Part shown: piece after piece, positions 42,893-52,105 of the stretch | How the letters are laid out: the number at the start of each line of letters is the position of its first letter | Position numbering within the stretch: the first letter of the stretch is position 1 | Assembly (NCBI RefSeq): GCF_026342015.1 | Contig: NZ_JAPENL010000001.1 | Location: 2,542,001 to 2,606,000, forward strand | Source of the DNA: Micromonospora lupini | GTDB taxonomy: Bacteria; Actinomycetota; Actinomycetes; Mycobacteriales; Micromonosporaceae | Direction of reading: 5' to 3' | DNA: 64,000 nucleotides | Program-made: the position numbers and the translations under genes | The notes under the pieces: model-generated | What the model saw: only the letters and a program-made list of their open reading frames with translations | Told to the model about the DNA's origin: nothing | Database searches by the model: none

Positions 42893-43864
42893 TCAGCTTC
42901 CCGTGCGGGCCGGAGCGTCGTCCGGGTTGAAGTTGCTCTGCGTCCGTCGGGTGTCGAACGGCTGCGTGGTCTGCGCGTACGGCTCCTCGCCGATCTGGGC
43001 GAGGGCGTCCTGCGTCGACTTGCCGCTCTGCTTGGCCGCGAGGAACTGGTCGTACTTCTCCGGCGAGACCACCCGCAGCTCGAAGTTCATGAACGCGTGG
43101 TAGCTGCCGCACAGCTCGGCGCAGCGGCCGACGTACGCGCCCTCGGCGTCCAGGCTGGAGACCTCGAAGACGTTGCGGATCTTGCCCGGCATGACGTCCC
43201 GCTTGAACAGCAGCTCCGGCACCCAGAACGAGTGGATGACGTCGCGGCTGGTCTCCTCGAACCGGATGGACCGGTTGGTCGGCAGCACGAGCACCGGGAT
43301 GACCTCACTGGTGCCGAGCGTCGACGCGGTGGTGCGGGCCTCCGTGCCCTGACCGTCGCGGTAGTTGAACTGCCAGTTCCACTTGAAGGCGACGACCTCG
43401 ACAGTGACGTCCGGGTTCTTCGACAGCTTGTCGACGTCGGTCTGCACGATCGCCGTGTAGTAGAAGAGCACGGAGACGATCAGGATCGGCGCGATGGTGT
43501 AGAGGAACTCCATCGGCAGGTTGTAGCGGGTCTGCACCGGCAGGGCGTTGCCGCGCTTGCGGTAGCGCACCACACACCAGAAGATCAGGCCCCACACGAA
43601 GACGCCGACCGCGAGCGCGGCGACGCAGGAGGCGATCCACAGGTCGTACATCCGGTGCGACTCGGGCGTGATGCCACCCTGCGGCCAACCGAAGCCGTCG
43701 AACGTCTGCCCCACGTCACAGCCCGTGAGCAGAACCAGCAGAGCCACGCCCCCGAGACCGAGCCCGGCCAACCGACCAGCACCGCGTCCCCGGCGTCCAC
43801 CGACTCCTGGCGCAGCACCGTGCCGTACGGCCGACGGCCGTACCTCCGAACTCCTTGCGACCAC
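42893..43864 (-). CDS. ctaC: cytochrome c oxidase subunit II
   Basis: A 323-aa lipoprotein subunit. The N-terminal signal ends in a lipobox (LLVLLTGC), followed by two TM helices (SCVAALAVGVFVWGLIFWCV and EFLYTIAPILIVSVLFYYT). The CuA site is complete: CAELCGSYHAFM (CX3CX3HX2M), with the upstream His in VIHSFWVPELL and the Trp/Tyr region FKWNWQFNY. It accepts electrons from QcrC. The gene starts with GTG at 43864 and GGGAGG sits about 9 nt upstream. A TAATCT -10 lies at 43939-43944. Subunit I (ctaD) is not in this window. Confidence 0.96.
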   Translation of the reverse strand: MVARSSEVRPSAVRHGAAPGVGGRRGRGAGRLAGLGLGGVALLVLLTGCDVGQTFDGFGWPQGGITPESHRMYDLWIASCVAALAVGVFVWGLIFWCVVRYRKRGNALPVQTRYNLPMEFLYTIAPILIVSVLFYYTAIVQTDVDKLSKNPDVTVEVVAFKWNWQFNYRDGQGTEARTTASTLGTSEVIPVLVLPTNRSIRFEETSRDVIHSFWVPELLFKRDVMPGKIRNVFEVSSLDAEGAYVGRCAELCGSYHAFMNFELRVVSPEKYDQFLAAKQSGKSTQDALAQIGEEPYAQTTQPFDTRRTQSNFNPDDAPARTGS

Positions 43865-44020
43865 CTGGTCCTGCCTCCCTAGCGCGCCGCGGTGCGTCGT
43901 TCCTCAGCACCGGCGGCAAAGGCGTCACCGACGGTCGCAGATTACTCGACCATGACGGACTCGGCCGTGGTGGGGTCACTGTCCGCCCCCATCGGGGGGA
44001 TCCTGGGCATAACGTCGCGA

Positions 44021-44026
44021 TAGCGT
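44021..44026 (+). promoter_or_regulatory. -10 box before the duplicated leader
   Basis: TAGCGT ends exactly 7 nt before the GTG at 44034, which begins the first 59-bp repeat unit. That GTG would therefore be the leaderless start of the transcript. Confidence 0.55.
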
Positions 44027-44032
44027 CTGATC

Positions 44033-44150
44033 CGTGAGCGCGAGGAGTGAGCCGGGGTTGCGAGCCCCGCAACCGCGAACAAAGGCAGGTCCGTGAGCGC
44101 GAGGAGTGAGCCGGGGTTGCGAGCCCCGCAACCGCGAACAAAGGCAGGTC
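44033..44150 (+). repeat. 59-bp unit, two perfect tandem copies, carrying short reading frames
   Basis: Identical units at 44033-44091 and 44092-44150 begin CGTGAGCGCGAGGAGTGAGC and end AAAGGCAGGTC. The first nine bases recur a third time at 44151, just where the desulfurase starts. Each unit has a GTG whose 20-codon frame ends in a TGA overlapping the GTG of the next unit (GTGA). The last such GTG is the desulfurase start. A stem GGTTGC/GCAACC with a 7-nt loop lies inside each unit. Confidence 0.92.
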
Positions 44151-44151
44151 C

Positions 44152-45303
44152 GTGAGCGCCTCTTCGGTCTACCTGGACGCGGCTACCGCCGCGCCGCTGC
44201 ATCCGGTCGCCCGGCAGGCGCTGCTGGCCGCCCTTGAAGACGGCTGGGCCGACCCGGGAAAGCTCTACAGCCAGGCGCGTCGCGCGCGGCAACTGCTCGA
44301 CGCCGCCCGCGAGGCCGCCGCGCAGACGCTCGGCGTCCGCGCCGACGAACTGTCCTTCACCAGCAGCGGTACGACGGCAGCCCACGGCGCGGTGCTCGGC
44401 GGCCTGGCGGGACGGCACCGGGCCGGTGCGACGCTTGTGCACTCGGCGATCGAGCATTCCGCAGTCCTGCACGCCGCGGAGCGGCACGTAGCGGCGGGCG
44501 GCGTCGCCGACTCGGTGCCTGTCGACCGGGTGGGCCGGCTGGATCTGGCCGCCTGGTCGGCGGCCGTCCGGGCCCCCGGGGTCGCGCTGGCCGCGCTGAT
44601 CACCGCCAGTCACGAGGTGGGCACCGTGCAGCCTGTCGCCGAGGCGGCGGCCGTCTGCGCGGACGTCGGGGTGCCGCTCTACGTCGACGCGGCGCAGTCG
44701 GTCGGGCGGGTGCCCCTGCCGGCCGGCTGGTCGATGCTCAGCGCCAGCGCCCACAAGTGGGGCGGGCCGCCCGGGGTGGGGCTGCTGGCGGTCCGCAAGG
44801 GCACCCGCTGGGAGTCGCCCTGGCCAGCCGACGAGCGGGAGGGTGGGCGTACCCCAGGGGTGGTGAACCTGCCGGCGGTGGTGGCGGCGGCGGCGAGCCT
44901 GCGCGCGGCGGCGGCCGACGCGGCAGCTGAGGCGACCCGGCTGGACCCGCTGGTGAACCGAATCCGGACGCGGGTCGCGGCCGAGGTGCCCGACGTGGAG
45001 GTGGTGGGCGACCCGGTGCTGCGCCTACCCCACCTGGTGACGTTCTCCTGCCTGTACGTCGACGGGGAGACGCTGCTGCACGCGCTGGACCGGCGGGGGT
45101 TCGCGGTGTCGTCCGGCTCGTCCTGCACGTCGTCCACGCTGCGGCCGTCGCACGTGTTGGAGGCGATGGGGGTGCTCTCGCACGGCAACGTCCGGGTCAG
45201 CCTGCACCGGGACACGACCGAGTCCGACGTCGAGCGGTTCCTCGTCGAGCTGCCCGGGATCGTCGCCGGGCTGCGCGCCGACGCCGGGGTGGTGGGGCTG
45301 TGA
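44152..45303 (+). CDS. cysteine desulfurase (class V aminotransferase)
   Basis: A 383-aa PLP enzyme releasing sulfur from cysteine as a persulfide. The motifs are SVYLDAATAAPLHP, SFTSSGTTAAHGAVLGG, VHSAIEHSAVL, VDAAQSVG, the PLP Lys in SASAHKWGGPPGVG (near Lys202), and the catalytic Cys in SSGSSCTSSTLRPSHVL (near Cys325) on a short loop. It is of the IscS/NifS type but compact. The GTG at 44152 overlaps the end of a 20-codon frame in the preceding repeat. The stop overlaps the start of a TusA-family gene, so the likely product is a persulfide relayed to TusA for tRNA, molybdopterin or Fe-S use. Confidence 0.92.
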   Translation: MSASSVYLDAATAAPLHPVARQALLAALEDGWADPGKLYSQARRARQLLDAAREAAAQTLGVRADELSFTSSGTTAAHGAVLGGLAGRHRAGATLVHSAIEHSAVLHAAERHVAAGGVADSVPVDRVGRLDLAAWSAAVRAPGVALAALITASHEVGTVQPVAEAAAVCADVGVPLYVDAAQSVGRVPLPAGWSMLSASAHKWGGPPGVGLLAVRKGTRWESPWPADEREGGRTPGVVNLPAVVAAAASLRAAAADAAAEATRLDPLVNRIRTRVAAEVPDVEVVGDPVLRLPHLVTFSCLYVDGETLLHALDRRGFAVSSGSSCTSSTLRPSHVLEAMGVLSHGNVRVSLHRDTTESDVERFLVELPGIVAGLRADAGVVGL

Positions 45304-45533
45304 CGATGCCGGACGAGGTGCTCGACTGTCGGGGGCAGCGCTGTCCGCTGCCGGTGATCGCGGCGGCCCGCCGGATGCCGCAGGTGCCGGTCGGCACTGT
45401 GGTCCGGGTGCTCGCCGACGACCCGGCGGCGGCGGTGGACCTCCCCGCCTGGTGCCGGATGCGCGGCCAGGAGTTCCTCGCCGCGATCACCGGCCCGGAG
45501 GGCCCCGCCTACGACATCCGCCGCACCCACTGA
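45300..45533 (+). CDS. TusA/SirA-family sulfur carrier
   Basis: A 77-aa protein with the family motif EVLDCRGQRCPLPVI; the Cys of the CPxP element (near Cys15) would carry the persulfide. The GTG at 45300 overlaps the desulfurase stop; an ATG at 45306 is an alternative start. It receives sulfur from the upstream desulfurase and passes it on. Its acceptor is not visible here. It is a normal length for the family (75-81 aa). Confidence 0.9.
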   Translation: MTMPDEVLDCRGQRCPLPVIAAARRMPQVPVGTVVRVLADDPAAAVDLPAWCRMRGQEFLAAITGPEGPAYDIRRTH

Positions 45534-45539
45534 CCCGGG

Positions 45540-46553
<1,014 letters not shown>

Positions 46554-46660
46554 CTACCGGCCCGGCAACCCGGACGTGTCCGGTCGGTCGGGCAACGGCA
46601 ACCCGCCGGCCACTCACCGGCCAAGGGCTCCCGGGACCGCTCCCACAGTCACCCGGACAC

Positions 46661-46696
46661 GACGATGGGGCCGTCCCGCGGGACGGCCCCATCGTC
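46661..46696 (-). terminator. hairpin terminator of erpA
   Basis: Perfect 16-bp stem GACGATGGGGCCGTCC with its complement around a CGCG loop, 20 nt past the erpA stop. It is one of the strongest hairpins in the window. Confidence 0.92.
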
Positions 46697-46716
46697 GGTG
46701 GTGCGTGGCGCGCGAC

Positions 46717-47085
46717 TCAGTTGAACGAGTCGCCGCAGGCGCAGGAGTTGCCCGCGTTGGGGTTGTCGATGGTGAAGCCCTGGGCGTCGATCCGGTCGGC
46801 GAAGTCGATGGTCGCGCCGGACAGGTACGGGGCGCTCATCCGGTCGACGACGACCTCGACGCCACCGAAGTCGGTGACGACGTCACCGTCGAGCGAACGC
46901 TCGTCGAAGAAGAGCTGGTACCGCAGGCCGGAGCAGCCACCCGGCTGCACCGCGACGCGGAGCCGCAGGTCGTCGCGGCCCTCCTGCTCGATCAGGGCCT
47001 TGACCTTCTGCGCCGCGACGTCGGTGAGGACGACGGAAGTAGGGGCCTGGGCCTCGGTCGACTCGGTCTGCGCTGGCGTGGTCAC
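46717..47085 (-). CDS. erpA: iron-sulfur cluster insertion protein, A-type (ErpA)
   Basis: A 122-aa A-type carrier/scaffold. The three conserved cysteines are present: the first in AVQPGGCSGLRY and the CXC pair in NSCACGDSF near the C terminus. The GTG at 47085 has GGGAGA 7 nt upstream. It delivers Fe-S clusters to target proteins; nadA, which needs 4Fe-4S, is nearby. It corresponds to the HesB-family gene Rv2204c in mycobacteria. Cytosolic. Confidence 0.94.
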   Translation of the reverse strand: MTTPAQTESTEAQAPTSVVLTDVAAQKVKALIEQEGRDDLRLRVAVQPGGCSGLRYQLFFDERSLDGDVVTDFGGVEVVVDRMSAPYLSGATIDFADRIDAQGFTIDNPNAGNSCACGDSFN

Positions 47086-47256
47086 GTGGAAGTCTCCCTG
47101 CGCGGTTTTGGGTCCGGACGCACTGGCCAACGCCGCGCGCCGTCCAGTGATTCCCGGTTGTGGTCCAGTTCCGATCGTACGCCGCCCCGGCCGCGCCCAC
47201 CCGCGTGGCGTGATCGCCGCCGCAGGTCGGCCCCGGTGACGCGTGGACGGGAGCCC

Positions 47257-48396
47257 TCAGCGGCTCCACTGCCGGGCCAGTCGGGCGCCCAGCTCACGCA
47301 GCCCGTCGGCCGGACGGCTCAGCGCGGCGTCGAGCCCGCCGGCCTGCTCCCCGCCGAAGTGCTCGACCAGGCTGTACGCGTCGGTCACCCCCGCCGAGGC
47401 GGCCTCCCGCCGGCCGGTGCTGACCTGGCCGGCGACCACCACGCAGGGCACCCCACGGTCCCGGGCGGCCCCCGCCACCCCCGCGACGACCTTGCCGCGC
47501 AGCGACTGGTGGTCGAAGGACCCCTCCCCGGTGATCACCAGGTCGGCGGTGTCGAGCGCGGCCTCCAACCGGGTGGCCCGGGTGACCATGCCGATGCCCG
47601 ACTCGCAGGTACCGCCGAGCGCGAGGACTGCCGCGCCGAGGCCGCCGGCGGCCCCACCGCCGGGCAGCGCGCCGAGCCCCGCCGGGCAGCCGGGGAGGTC
47701 CCGCTCAAGCACCGCCGCGAAACGCTCCAGGGCCGCGTCGAGCAGCAGGACGTCGGCACGGTCGGCCCCCTTCTGCGGGCCGAACACGTTGCTCGCGCCG
47801 TGCAGGCCGAGCAGCGGGTTGTCCACGTCGGTGGCGGCGACCAGCCGGGTGCCGCGCAGCCGGGGAGCGCCGTCGAGGGCGTCGACCAGGGCCAACGCCG
47901 CACCGCCGTACGGCAGCGCCGCACCCGTGGCGTCGAGCGCTGTCGCGCCCAGCGCGGTGAGCATGCCGGCACCGCCGTCGTTGGTGGCGGAGCCACCCAG
48001 CCCGATCACCACAGTCCGGGCCCCGCTCTCCACCGCGGCGGTCACCAGCAGACCCAGCCCGTACGACGTGGTGGTCTTCGGGTCGCGCTCGGCCGCGGAG
48101 AGCAGGTGCAGGCCGCACGCCTGCGCGCTCTCCAGGTAGGCGGTCGTGCCGTCGACGGTGAGCAGGATCTCACCGGCCGCCGGCCGGCCCAGCGGATCGA
48201 CAGTCGGCACCGTCACCCGCCGGCCGCCGAGCGCGTCGGCGAGCACGTCCACGAAGCCCGGCCCGCCGTCGGCGAGCGGCCGGATCAGCAGGTCGTCACC
48301 GTCGGCGACGCTGCGCCATCCGTCCGCCACCGCGGCGGCCACCTCCGGTGCGGGCAGGGTGCCGGCGAACTTGTCCGGGCAGAGCAGCACGCGCAT
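47257..48396 (-). CDS. glxK: glycerate kinase (type II)
   Basis: A 379-aa kinase of glycerate to 2- or 3-phosphoglycerate with ATP. The start MRVLLCPDKFAGTLPAPEVA, the Asp-Gly pairs LADGGPGFVDVL and GLGGSATNDGGAGM, and DLVITGEGSFDHQSLRGK are family marks. The ATG at 48396 gives the expected N terminus; an ATG at 48420 would add eight residues. It is divergent from nadA, with a 59-bp shared promoter region. Confidence 0.93.
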   Translation of the reverse strand: MRVLLCPDKFAGTLPAPEVAAAVADGWRSVADGDDLLIRPLADGGPGFVDVLADALGGRRVTVPTVDPLGRPAAGEILLTVDGTTAYLESAQACGLHLLSAAERDPKTTTSYGLGLLVTAAVESGARTVVIGLGGSATNDGGAGMLTALGATALDATGAALPYGGAALALVDALDGAPRLRGTRLVAATDVDNPLLGLHGASNVFGPQKGADRADVLLLDAALERFAAVLERDLPGCPAGLGALPGGGAAGGLGAAVLALGGTCESGIGMVTRATRLEAALDTADLVITGEGSFDHQSLRGKVVAGVAGAARDRGVPCVVVAGQVSTGRREAASAGVTDAYSLVEHFGGEQAGGLDAALSRPADGLRELGARLARQWSR

Positions 48397-48455
48397 GCCG
48401 AGCAGTGTGGCAGCCCACACCGAGCGGAGCTGCGGCGCGCTCGCGCTGTGGGACC

Positions 48456-49640
48456 ATGGGCTACGTGACTTCGACCTGGGTGGAACCCTCCAACACGGCG
48501 ACGGCTCTGCTGCTGCTCGGCCGGGGCAGCGACCCCGACACCGAGCGCGGCGTCGAGTGTCCGGGCGACCTGCCGGCGCCCAGTGACCCGGATCTGGTGG
48601 CCCGGGCCACGGCGGCGAAGGCGAAGCTGGGCAGCAAGGTCTTCGTGCTGGGGCACCACTACCAGCGCGACGAGGTGATCCAGTTCGCGGACGTGACAGG
48701 TGACTCGTTCAAGCTGGCCCGGGAGGCCGCGGCCCGCCCGGACGCCGAGTACATCGTCTTCTGCGGCGTGCACTTCATGGCCGAGAGCGCCGACATCCTC
48801 ACCACTGACGCCCAGCGGGTGATCCTCCCCGACCTGGCGGCCGGCTGCTCGATGGCGGACATGGCCGTCCTGGGTCAGGTCGAGGCCGCCTGGGACACGC
48901 TCGCCGAGCTGGGCATCGCCGACGAGACCGTGCCTGTGACGTACATGAACTCCTCGGCCGACATCAAGGGCTTCGTCGGCCGCAACGGCGGCGTGGTCTG
49001 CACGTCGTCCAACGCCAAGCGCGCCCTGGACTGGGCGTTCGAGCAGGGCTCGAAGGTGTTCTTCCTGCCGGACCAGCACCTGGGCCGCAACACGGCGGTG
49101 CTGGAGATGGGCCTGTCGCTTGACGACTGCGTCCTCTACGACCCGCACAAGCCCGGTGGCGGGCTCACGCCGGAGCAGCTGCGCGACGCCAAGATGATCC
49201 TGTGGCGGGGGCACTGCTCGGTGCACGGCCGGTTCACGCTGGAGAGCGTCAACGACGTCCGCGAGCGGGTGCCCGGGGTGAACGTGCTGGTTCACCCGGA
49301 GTGCCGGCACGAGGTGGTCACCGCGGCCGACTACGTGGGCTCGACCGAATACATCATCAAGGCCGTCGAGGCCGCTCCGGCCGGTTCGGCGTGGGCGCTG
49401 GGCACCGAGCTGAACCTGGTCCGCCGGTTGGCGCTTGCCCACCCGGACAAGCAGATCATGTTCCTCGACAAGGCCGTCTGCTACTGCTCGACGATGAACC
49501 GGATCGACCTGCCGCACCTGGTCTGGGCGCTGGAGGAGCTGGTCGCGGGCCGGGTCGTCAACCAGATCACGGTGGACGCCGACACCGCGCACCACGCGCG
49601 GGTGGCGCTGGACCAGATGCTCGCCCTGCCGGGCGCGTGA
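48456..49640 (+). CDS. nadA: quinolinate synthase
   Basis: A 394-aa 4Fe-4S enzyme condensing iminoaspartate and DHAP to quinolinate in NAD synthesis. The family motifs are FVLGHHYQRDEVIQFAD, SADIKGFVG, CTSSNAKRAL and LPDQHLG. Conserved cysteines occur at VFCGVHFMAESADI, HPECRHEV and the CYCSTM segment. nadB and nadC are not adjacent. The start is ATG 48456 with GGGA before it; GTG 48465 is an alternative. A 211-bp gap separates it from murA and holds only weak promoter-like sequence (TATGCT near 49737). Confidence 0.95.
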   Translation: MGYVTSTWVEPSNTATALLLLGRGSDPDTERGVECPGDLPAPSDPDLVARATAAKAKLGSKVFVLGHHYQRDEVIQFADVTGDSFKLAREAAARPDAEYIVFCGVHFMAESADILTTDAQRVILPDLAAGCSMADMAVLGQVEAAWDTLAELGIADETVPVTYMNSSADIKGFVGRNGGVVCTSSNAKRALDWAFEQGSKVFFLPDQHLGRNTAVLEMGLSLDDCVLYDPHKPGGGLTPEQLRDAKMILWRGHCSVHGRFTLESVNDVRERVPGVNVLVHPECRHEVVTAADYVGSTEYIIKAVEAAPAGSAWALGTELNLVRRLALAHPDKQIMFLDKAVCYCSTMNRIDLPHLVWALEELVAGRVVNQITVDADTAHHARVALDQMLALPGA

Positions 49641-49852
49641 TCACGATCAGTGACGCCCTTGGTACGCAAAAGTGCCGGATCACCGATGAATGCCACACAC
49701 GCCGGTGTGACCGAGTCCTTTTTCGTCACCGAGGGCTATGCTGCCGGGGCGAGGACGCAAGCGGGCCGTTTCGATATGGCCGCATCCGGGGTAGCGACAG
49801 AGTTCATGCTCCCCACCATCAACACAGCAGCACCGACGCGCTGGAGGTTGCG

Positions 49853-51208
49853 TTGACCGACGACGTCCTGGTCGTGCATGGAGGCACTCCGCTCGAAGGG
49901 CGGATCCGCGTGCGCGGCGCGAAGAACCTGGTTTCGAAGGCGATGGTCGCCGCACTGCTGGGCGACAGCCCGAGCCGGCTGTTCGACGTGCCGAAGATCC
50001 GCGACGTCGAGGTGGTCCGGGGTCTGCTCGGTCTGCACGGCGTCAAGGTGACCGACGGCGCCGAGGACGGCGAGCTCGTCTTCGACCCGGCGAACGTGGA
50101 GAGCGCCAGCACCGACCAGATCAACGTGCACGCCGGTTCGAGCCGGATCCCGATCCTGTTCTGCGGGCCGCTGCTGCACCGACTCGGGCACGCGTTCATC
50201 CCGGATCTGGGCGGCTGCCACATCGGCCCGCGTCCGATCGACTTCCACCTGCAGGCGCTGCGGGAGTTCGGCGCCACTGTCGACAAGCGGCCCGAGGGTC
50301 TGCACCTGTCCGCGCCGAACGGGCTGCACGGCACCAAGTTCGCCCTGCCGTACCCGAGCGTCGGCGCCACCGAGCAGGTGCTGCTGACCGCGGTGATGGC
50401 CGAGGGCGTCACCGAGCTGCGCAACGCCGCGGTGGAGCCGGAGATCATCGACCTGATCTGCATCCTGCAGAAGATGGGCGCGATCATCAAGGTCCACACC
50501 GACCGGGTGATCGAGATCCAGGGCGTGCCGAAGCTGCACGGCTACACCCACCGGCCGATCCCCGACCGGATCGAGGCCGCCAGCTGGGCCGCGGCCGCGC
50601 TGGCCACCCGTGGCCACGTCGAGGTGCTCGGCGCGCAGCAGGCCGACATGATGACCTTCCTGAACATCTTCCGGTCCGTCGGCGGCGAGTACGAGGTCAC
50701 CGACACCCGGCCGCCGAAGCTGGGCGACCCGGGCCAGGAGGGCGGCATCCGCTTCTGGCACCCCGGTGGCGAGCTGAACGCGGTGGCGTTGGAGACGGAC
50801 GTCCACCCCGGCTTCATGACCGACTGGCAGCAGCCGCTGGTCGTGGCGCTGACCCAGGCCCGCGGCCTGTCGATCGTGCACGAGACGGTCTACGAGCAGC
50901 GGCTGGGCTACACCGAGGCGCTGAACTCGATGGGCGCCAACATCCAGGTCTACCGGGACTGCCTCGGCGGCACCCCGTGCCGCTTCGGCCGGCGCAACTT
51001 CAAGCACTCGGCCGTGATCGCCGGGCCGAGCAAGCTGCACGCCGCCGACCTGGTCATCCCCGACCTGCGGGCCGGTTTCAGCCACCTGATCGCGGCGCTC
51101 GCGGCCGAGGGCACCTCCCGGGTGTACGGCGTCGACCTGATCAACCGGGGCTACGAGGACTTCGAGGCGAAGCTCGCCGACCTCGGCGCGCACGCCGAGC
51201 GCCCGTAA
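49853..51208 (+). CDS. murA: UDP-N-acetylglucosamine 1-carboxyvinyltransferase
   Basis: A 451-aa EPSP-synthase-fold enzyme starting peptidoglycan precursor synthesis by moving enolpyruvate from PEP to UDP-GlcNAc. The N-terminal RVRGAKNLVSKAMVAALL, the GGCHIGPRPIDFHL loop with the catalytic Cys (about Cys122), and FMTDWQQPLVVAL are visible. That loop has Cys, not the Asp that confers fosfomycin resistance in mycobacteria. TTG at 49853 is chosen as start because GGAGG lies 5 nt upstream. A strong terminator follows. Confidence 0.95.
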   Translation: MTDDVLVVHGGTPLEGRIRVRGAKNLVSKAMVAALLGDSPSRLFDVPKIRDVEVVRGLLGLHGVKVTDGAEDGELVFDPANVESASTDQINVHAGSSRIPILFCGPLLHRLGHAFIPDLGGCHIGPRPIDFHLQALREFGATVDKRPEGLHLSAPNGLHGTKFALPYPSVGATEQVLLTAVMAEGVTELRNAAVEPEIIDLICILQKMGAIIKVHTDRVIEIQGVPKLHGYTHRPIPDRIEAASWAAAALATRGHVEVLGAQQADMMTFLNIFRSVGGEYEVTDTRPPKLGDPGQEGGIRFWHPGGELNAVALETDVHPGFMTDWQQPLVVALTQARGLSIVHETVYEQRLGYTEALNSMGANIQVYRDCLGGTPCRFGRRNFKHSAVIAGPSKLHAADLVIPDLRAGFSHLIAALAAEGTSRVYGVDLINRGYEDFEAKLADLGAHAERP

Positions 51209-51233
51209 CCTGTCCCACCCATCGTTCGGCTAC

Positions 51234-51270
51234 GACGGCTCCAGGTCGCGCGCTGCGACCTGGAGCCGTC
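51234..51270 (+). terminator. hairpin terminator of murA
   Basis: Perfect 16-bp stem GACGGCTCCAGGTCGC with its complement and a 5-nt loop, 25 nt past the murA stop. Confidence 0.9.
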
Positions 51271-51310
51271 GCCGCTGTACCGCGATGTGCGCCGAGCGCG
51301 GACCGTTGGC

Positions 51311-51316
51311 TACCCT
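51311..51316 (+). promoter_or_regulatory. -10 box for the DUF3043 gene (leaderless)
   Basis: TACCCT ends 6 nt before the GTG at 51323. Confidence 0.5.
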
Positions 51317-51322
51317 TGCCGC

Positions 51323-51916
51323 GTGCCGTCGCTCTTTCGCCGCAAGTCCACCGACCTCGTCGACGAGGCCGTCTCCTCGCTGACCCCCGAGGAGACCGCC
51401 GACCGTCCCCGGGGTTACACCCCGGCCAAGGGTCGGGAGACGCCGAAGCGACCCACCGTCGGCCGTCGCCCGGCCGGCCCCACCCGCCCCCTCACCAAGG
51501 AGGAGGAGCGGGAGCGGCGCCGCCAGCTGCGCACCGAGGCCGCGGCCGACTTCCGCCGCGAGGGTGGCCCCCGTGACCGGGGCCCGGAGCGGCTGCTGGC
51601 GCGCAACGTGGTCGACTCCCGGCGTACCGTCGGCACCTGGTTCTTCGGCGGCGCGTTGATCGTGCTGATCGGCTCGAACGCGGCGATGCCGCCGGTGGTC
51701 CGGCTGATCTCCAACGTGCTCTGGGGCGCGCTGGCCCTGGGTGTGGTCGTCGACTCGCTGCTCATCTGCCGCAAGATCGGCAAGCTGGTCCGGGAGCGCT
51801 TCCCGAAGACCGGCCAGCGGATGGGCTCGCTCTACCTCTACGCCGTGATGCGGTCGATCACCTTCCGGCGGATGCGCGCCCCGGCCCCTCAGGTCAAGCT
51901 CGGCGAGAAGGTCTGA
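51323..51916 (+). CDS. DUF3043 membrane protein
   Basis: A 197-aa protein of the actinobacterial DUF3043 family. The N-terminal half is basic and charged (PSLFRRKSTDLVDEAVSSLTP, KEEERERRRQLRTEAAADFRR). Two membrane helices follow (VGTWFFGGALIVLIGSNAAM and VLWGALALGVVVDSLLIC). The C-terminal FPKTGQRMGSLYLYAVMRS is the conserved block. The GTG at 51323 follows a TACCCT box at 6 nt and gives the usual start. It sits between murA and a regulator. Function unknown. Confidence 0.9.
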   Translation: MPSLFRRKSTDLVDEAVSSLTPEETADRPRGYTPAKGRETPKRPTVGRRPAGPTRPLTKEEERERRRQLRTEAAADFRREGGPRDRGPERLLARNVVDSRRTVGTWFFGGALIVLIGSNAAMPPVVRLISNVLWGALALGVVVDSLLICRKIGKLVRERFPKTGQRMGSLYLYAVMRSITFRRMRAPAPQVKLGEKV

Positions 51917-52037
51917 CACCGGCTTCGGCGAGCCGGCGCCGCCCCTGCGGCGGCTGCGGCCAGGGTGGGGTCCGCGTTGGGGTCAAAGCACAGCGGGAAG
52001 CATCCGGGCAGCGGCTGTTCGTTGTACCGTGCGCGTA

Positions 52038-52081
52038 GTTCACCACGGTGAACAGGTCGCCCGTTGTTCGTCATCGCGAAC
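52038..52081 (+). promoter_or_regulatory. operator candidates before the XRE-cupin gene
   Basis: GTTCACCACGGTGAAC (52038-52053) is a perfect 7-bp inverted repeat with a 2-nt spacer. GTTCG(N6)CGAAC (52066-52081) is a second, weaker symmetric site. They lie directly upstream of the gene, so autoregulation is plausible. Confidence 0.5.
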
Positions 52082-52105
52082 GTTGATCCAATGGAGCGAA
52101 CACGC

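Noticed and set aside
44033..44150. CRISPR or phage attachment duplication
   Set aside because: Two abutting perfect copies with no spacer, no integrase and no tRNA nearby. A tandem duplication of a leader fits better.
49736..51193. Long minus-strand open frame opposite murA
   Set aside because: Antisense shadow of a highly conserved gene in GC-rich sequence. The translation is His/Arg/Asp-rich with no domain.
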